This document shows, in pieces, positions 4,852-6,471 of a stretch of DNA of 6,471 nucleotides; position 1 is the stretch's first letter; every line of letters begins with the position of its first letter. The notes beneath the pieces were generated by a model. The model worked only from the letters and a program-made list of their open reading frames with translations, searched no databases and was not told the origin of the DNA. The DNA is from JBQTIP01 sp052388025 (lineage in GTDB: Bacteria; Actinomycetota; UBA4738; HRBIN12): assembly GCA_052388025.1 (NCBI GenBank), contig JBQTIP010000072.1:1-6471 (forward strand). Direction: 5' to 3'. The translations under genes and the position numbers were made by a program.

Positions 4852-6054
4852 ATGACGGAGATCTCGTTCTCCAACGTGGTGATCGTGGCCGCCGTGGCGT
4901 TCCTGGCCCCGCTGGCGCTGGGACTGTTCCCGAAGATCCGGCTTCCGGCGGTCGTCCTCGAGATCGTGCTCGGGATCTCCCTCGGCCCATCGGGCCTCGG
5001 GTGGGTGAAGTCCGACCTTCCCGTCCGGGTCCTGGCGCTCGTGGGGTTGGCCTTCCTGCTGTTCCTAGCGGGCCTGGATGTCGAACTCGAGCGGCTATCG
5101 GGCCGGCTGCTCCGACTGTCCGGACTAGGATTCGTACTCTCGCTCGGCCTCGCCCTGTCGGTAGGCTTCGCCCTCCGCGCTGCGGGGCAGGTTCGCTCTC
5201 CCCTTCTTGTGGGGATCGTCCTCTCGGCCACGGCCGTCGGGTTGGTCGCACCCGTGCTGAAGGACGCTGGCCAGAGCGAAGGCGAATTCGGACAGGTCGT
5301 GCTCTCTGGTGCGGCCATCGCGGACTTTGGCACGATCATCCTTCTGTCCTTGCTGTTCTCCGGGCAGGCCGCGGGCGTTGGCGCGAGGCTAGCTCTTCTT
5401 GGCAGTTTTGCGGCGCTTGTCGCCGCGGTGGGGTTCGCCGTGGCCGGTGCGGGACGATCGACGATGCTCTCGGGGGTCCTGGTCAGGCTCCAGGACACCA
5501 CGGCGCAGATCCGTGTCCGCGGGGCGGTGCTGCTTCTGATCGGCTTCGTTGCTCTGGCGGAGCGCTTCGGTTTGCAGACGATCCTTGGGGCGTTCATGGC
5601 GGGAGTCATCCTGGGGATCGTGGACCGCGACGCTACGGCGACCCACCCTCACTTCCGGCTGAAGCTCGAGGCGATCGGCTACGGGTTTCTCATCCCGGTC
5701 TTCTTCGTCTCAAGCGGCGTGGACTTCGACCTCTCGGCTCTCCTATCGGGTGCTATCACGATGGTCCGGGTGCCTACCTTCCTGCTCGCTCTGCTTCTTG
5801 TGCGGGGGATTCCTGCTCTCCTATACCGCCCCGTGTTCGGCAATCGCCAAACCGTCGCTGCGGGTCTCCTCCAGGCGACATCGCTCGGCTTCATCGTGGC
5901 CGCAGTTCAGATCGGGACTTCCCTCGGTCAGGTCAGTGCGGCCACTGGCGCGGCGCTCATCGGCGCCGGGTTGCTTTCGGTGATGCTCTTCCCGTTGTTT
6001 GCGCTCATGCTTCTGGGAGATCGCGAGCAACGCGAAAGCGGAAGCGCACCATAA
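4852..6054 (+). CDS. CPA2-type cation/proton antiporter
   Basis: A 400-residue, very hydrophobic protein with roughly 12-13 predicted membrane segments and no soluble TrkA/RCK regulatory domain after the last segment. It matches the Na+/K+:H+ exchanger domain of the CPA2 family (KefB/GerN/NapA-like). Visible motifs are VVLEIVLGISLGPSGLGW (34-51), LLFLAGLDVELERL (69-82), LSATAVGLVAPVLKDAG (124-140), the ion-site helix LSGAAIADFGTIILL (151-165), ILGAFMAGVILG (244-255), and YGFLIPVFFVSSGVDFDL (277-294). The ion-site helix has a single acid, Ala157-Asp158, where electrogenic members carry Asp-Asp. An electroneutral exchange mode is therefore plausible, though inferred. Arg318 is a candidate for the basic residue of the penultimate core helices. 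It stands alone, with no operon partner, between two direct-orientation transposase remnants, and its frame is clean, unlike the minus-strand operon. The ion cannot be told from the sequence. Confidence 0.87.
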   Translation: MTEISFSNVVIVAAVAFLAPLALGLFPKIRLPAVVLEIVLGISLGPSGLGWVKSDLPVRVLALVGLAFLLFLAGLDVELERLSGRLLRLSGLGFVLSLGLALSVGFALRAAGQVRSPLLVGIVLSATAVGLVAPVLKDAGQSEGEFGQVVLSGAAIADFGTIILLSLLFSGQAAGVGARLALLGSFAALVAAVGFAVAGAGRSTMLSGVLVRLQDTTAQIRVRGAVLLLIGFVALAERFGLQTILGAFMAGVILGIVDRDATATHPHFRLKLEAIGYGFLIPVFFVSSGVDFDLSALLSGAITMVRVPTFLLALLLVRGIPALLYRPVFGNRQTVAAGLLQATSLGFIVAAVQIGTSLGQVSAATGAALIGAGLLSVMLFPLFALMLLGDREQRESGSAP

Positions 6055-6057
6055 GGT

Positions 6058-6072
6058 TGGCGGTGTCCGCCA
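6058..6072 (+). terminator. Short hairpin just after the antiporter stop
   Basis: TGGCGG, loop TGT, CCGCCA: a 6-bp GC-rich stem starting 4 bases after the TAA. It lacks a T-tract, so it is at best a weak terminator or an mRNA 3'-end stabiliser. Confidence 0.3.
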
Positions 6073-6082
6073 CTAAGCCATC

Positions 6083-6471
6083 GCACCTGGGATATATGGG
6101 ACTCCCCCGCAGTCCCCGCCGGGGCCGACCCTCCGGTGGCTAGCCCGGCGCGCGTCTCTCGCTTCGAACGATGCGACTCACGTTCTGGTAGGAGAAGGGC
6201 TCCCCGATCCCGTCGCTGATTACTTCGGCGACCTCGCGGATGGAAAGCCTCCTTGCGAGCCTGAGGACCAACTTCCGCAGGGCAGGAGACGCCTCGCCAC
6301 GCTCCAACCCCAACGCCTGGTCGAGCGGGTGGAATGTCTCTTCGCCCAGCTTCACCCTGTACCTGCGGATGCGAAGCCTTCCGAAGAGGGTGGTTACCCA
6401 TCGCGGCTCCAACCGCTTACGGGTTCCACCCGAGGCCGCCACCGGCCGCCGGTCAGCCTCCTCGACCACCC
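6083..6471 (-). mobile_element. Insertion-sequence end, copy B, with partial transposase
   Basis: This holds the transposase frame at 6140-6471 plus a ~57-base non-coding end that shares GCACCTG and the following C-rich stretch with copy A. In this copy GGGACT and AGTCCC (6098-6116) can pair around CCCCCGC. The element continues past the right edge, so its other end, target duplication and full size cannot be seen. Confidence 0.6.
6140..6471 (-). CDS. Transposase fragment (ISLre2/UPF0236- or ISKra4-like), open at right edge
   Basis: About 110 codons are open from beyond 6471 to TAG 6140-6142. The sequence includes WVTTLFGRLRIRRYRVKLGE, then FHPLDQALGLERGEASPALR and a helix-turn-helix-like REVAEVISDGIGEPFSYQNV. 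The order is an FGxLxxRRxR strand, then PLDxxLGL, a SPxL helix, and a REVAExxxxxxG helix. It resembles the N-terminal region of ISLre2 (UPF0236) or ISKra4 transposases, which cut and paste DNA using a DDE centre further C-terminal. No such catalytic region follows: the frame ends at SERRAPG, so this is truncated or a shortened form. Copy A ends at the same stop, which argues that the shortening predates the copies' separation. The first Met of an ORF call (6469) is arbitrary because the frame is open at the edge. The exact IS family is uncertain. Confidence 0.6.
   Translation of the reverse strand, partial: VVEEADRRPVAASGGTRKRLEPRWVTTLFGRLRIRRYRVKLGEETFHPLDQALGLERGEASPALRKLVLRLARRLSIREVAEVISDGIGEPFSYQNVSRIVRSERRAPG

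Noticed and set aside
4419..5609. 396-codon minus-strand open frame
   Set aside because: Shadow opposite the antiporter and intergenic region; Ser/Arg/Pro/Thr-rich without motifs, while the plus strand has a membrane protein with family motifs.
5001..6143. 380-codon plus-strand frame overlapping the antiporter
   Set aside because: Arg/Gly-rich out-of-frame reading of the antiporter gene.
1..6471. CRISPR array, toxin-antitoxin or defence system
   Set aside because: No regularly spaced repeats and no matching protein families were seen on either strand.

Overview
The window is GC-rich bacterial DNA with strong purine-rich Shine-Dalgarno sites. It carries a fused transaldolase/glucose-6-phosphate isomerase. 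That fusion, the carbon-metabolism gene order and the GC content suggest an actinobacterium or a relative such as a Chloroflexota member. This placement is inference from gene content, not a phylogenetic result.

From 1 to about 3900 the minus strand holds what looks like the wreck of a tightly packed carbon-metabolism operon. In transcription order (right to left) it reads: a DUF2231/Rieske-type [2Fe-2S] protein remnant (3438-3840), the first ~64 codons of a GTP cyclohydrolase I-like gene (3182-3373), only the last 39 codons of a transketolase (3061-3180), the two ends of a histidine phosphatase with its middle missing (2899-3068), a nearly complete tal-pgi fusion with two opposite single-base frameshifts (269-2902), and a frame-broken 6-phosphogluconate dehydrogenase N-terminus that runs off the left edge (1-266). 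The surviving junctions are very tight: tkt and the phosphatase overlap by 8 bases, the phosphatase and tal-pgi overlap by 4 (ATGA), and gnd begins 2 bases after the tal-pgi stop. This points to a former translationally coupled pentose-phosphate operon.

Two intact genes lie to the right. A group I-type truncated hemoglobin (3927-4355, minus) has a double Shine-Dalgarno. A CPA2-type cation/proton antiporter (4852-6054, plus) is divergent from it. The roughly 500 bases between them contain no gene that I can support. They hold a transposase-end remnant, a 9-bp-stem hairpin and an 18-bp tandem repeat. A second, longer copy of the same transposase end starts just after the antiporter and runs off the right edge (6083-6471), so the antiporter is bracketed by direct-repeat transposon debris.

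I do not see a new defence, biosynthetic or RNA-guided system. The most notable signal is very uneven damage: large deletions, many frameshifts and lost ligand residues in some genes, beside long clean frames in others. Either a pentose-phosphate operon is decaying here (a second intact set elsewhere in the genome would be expected), or this is an assembly with local errors and mis-joins. Read-level data would decide.
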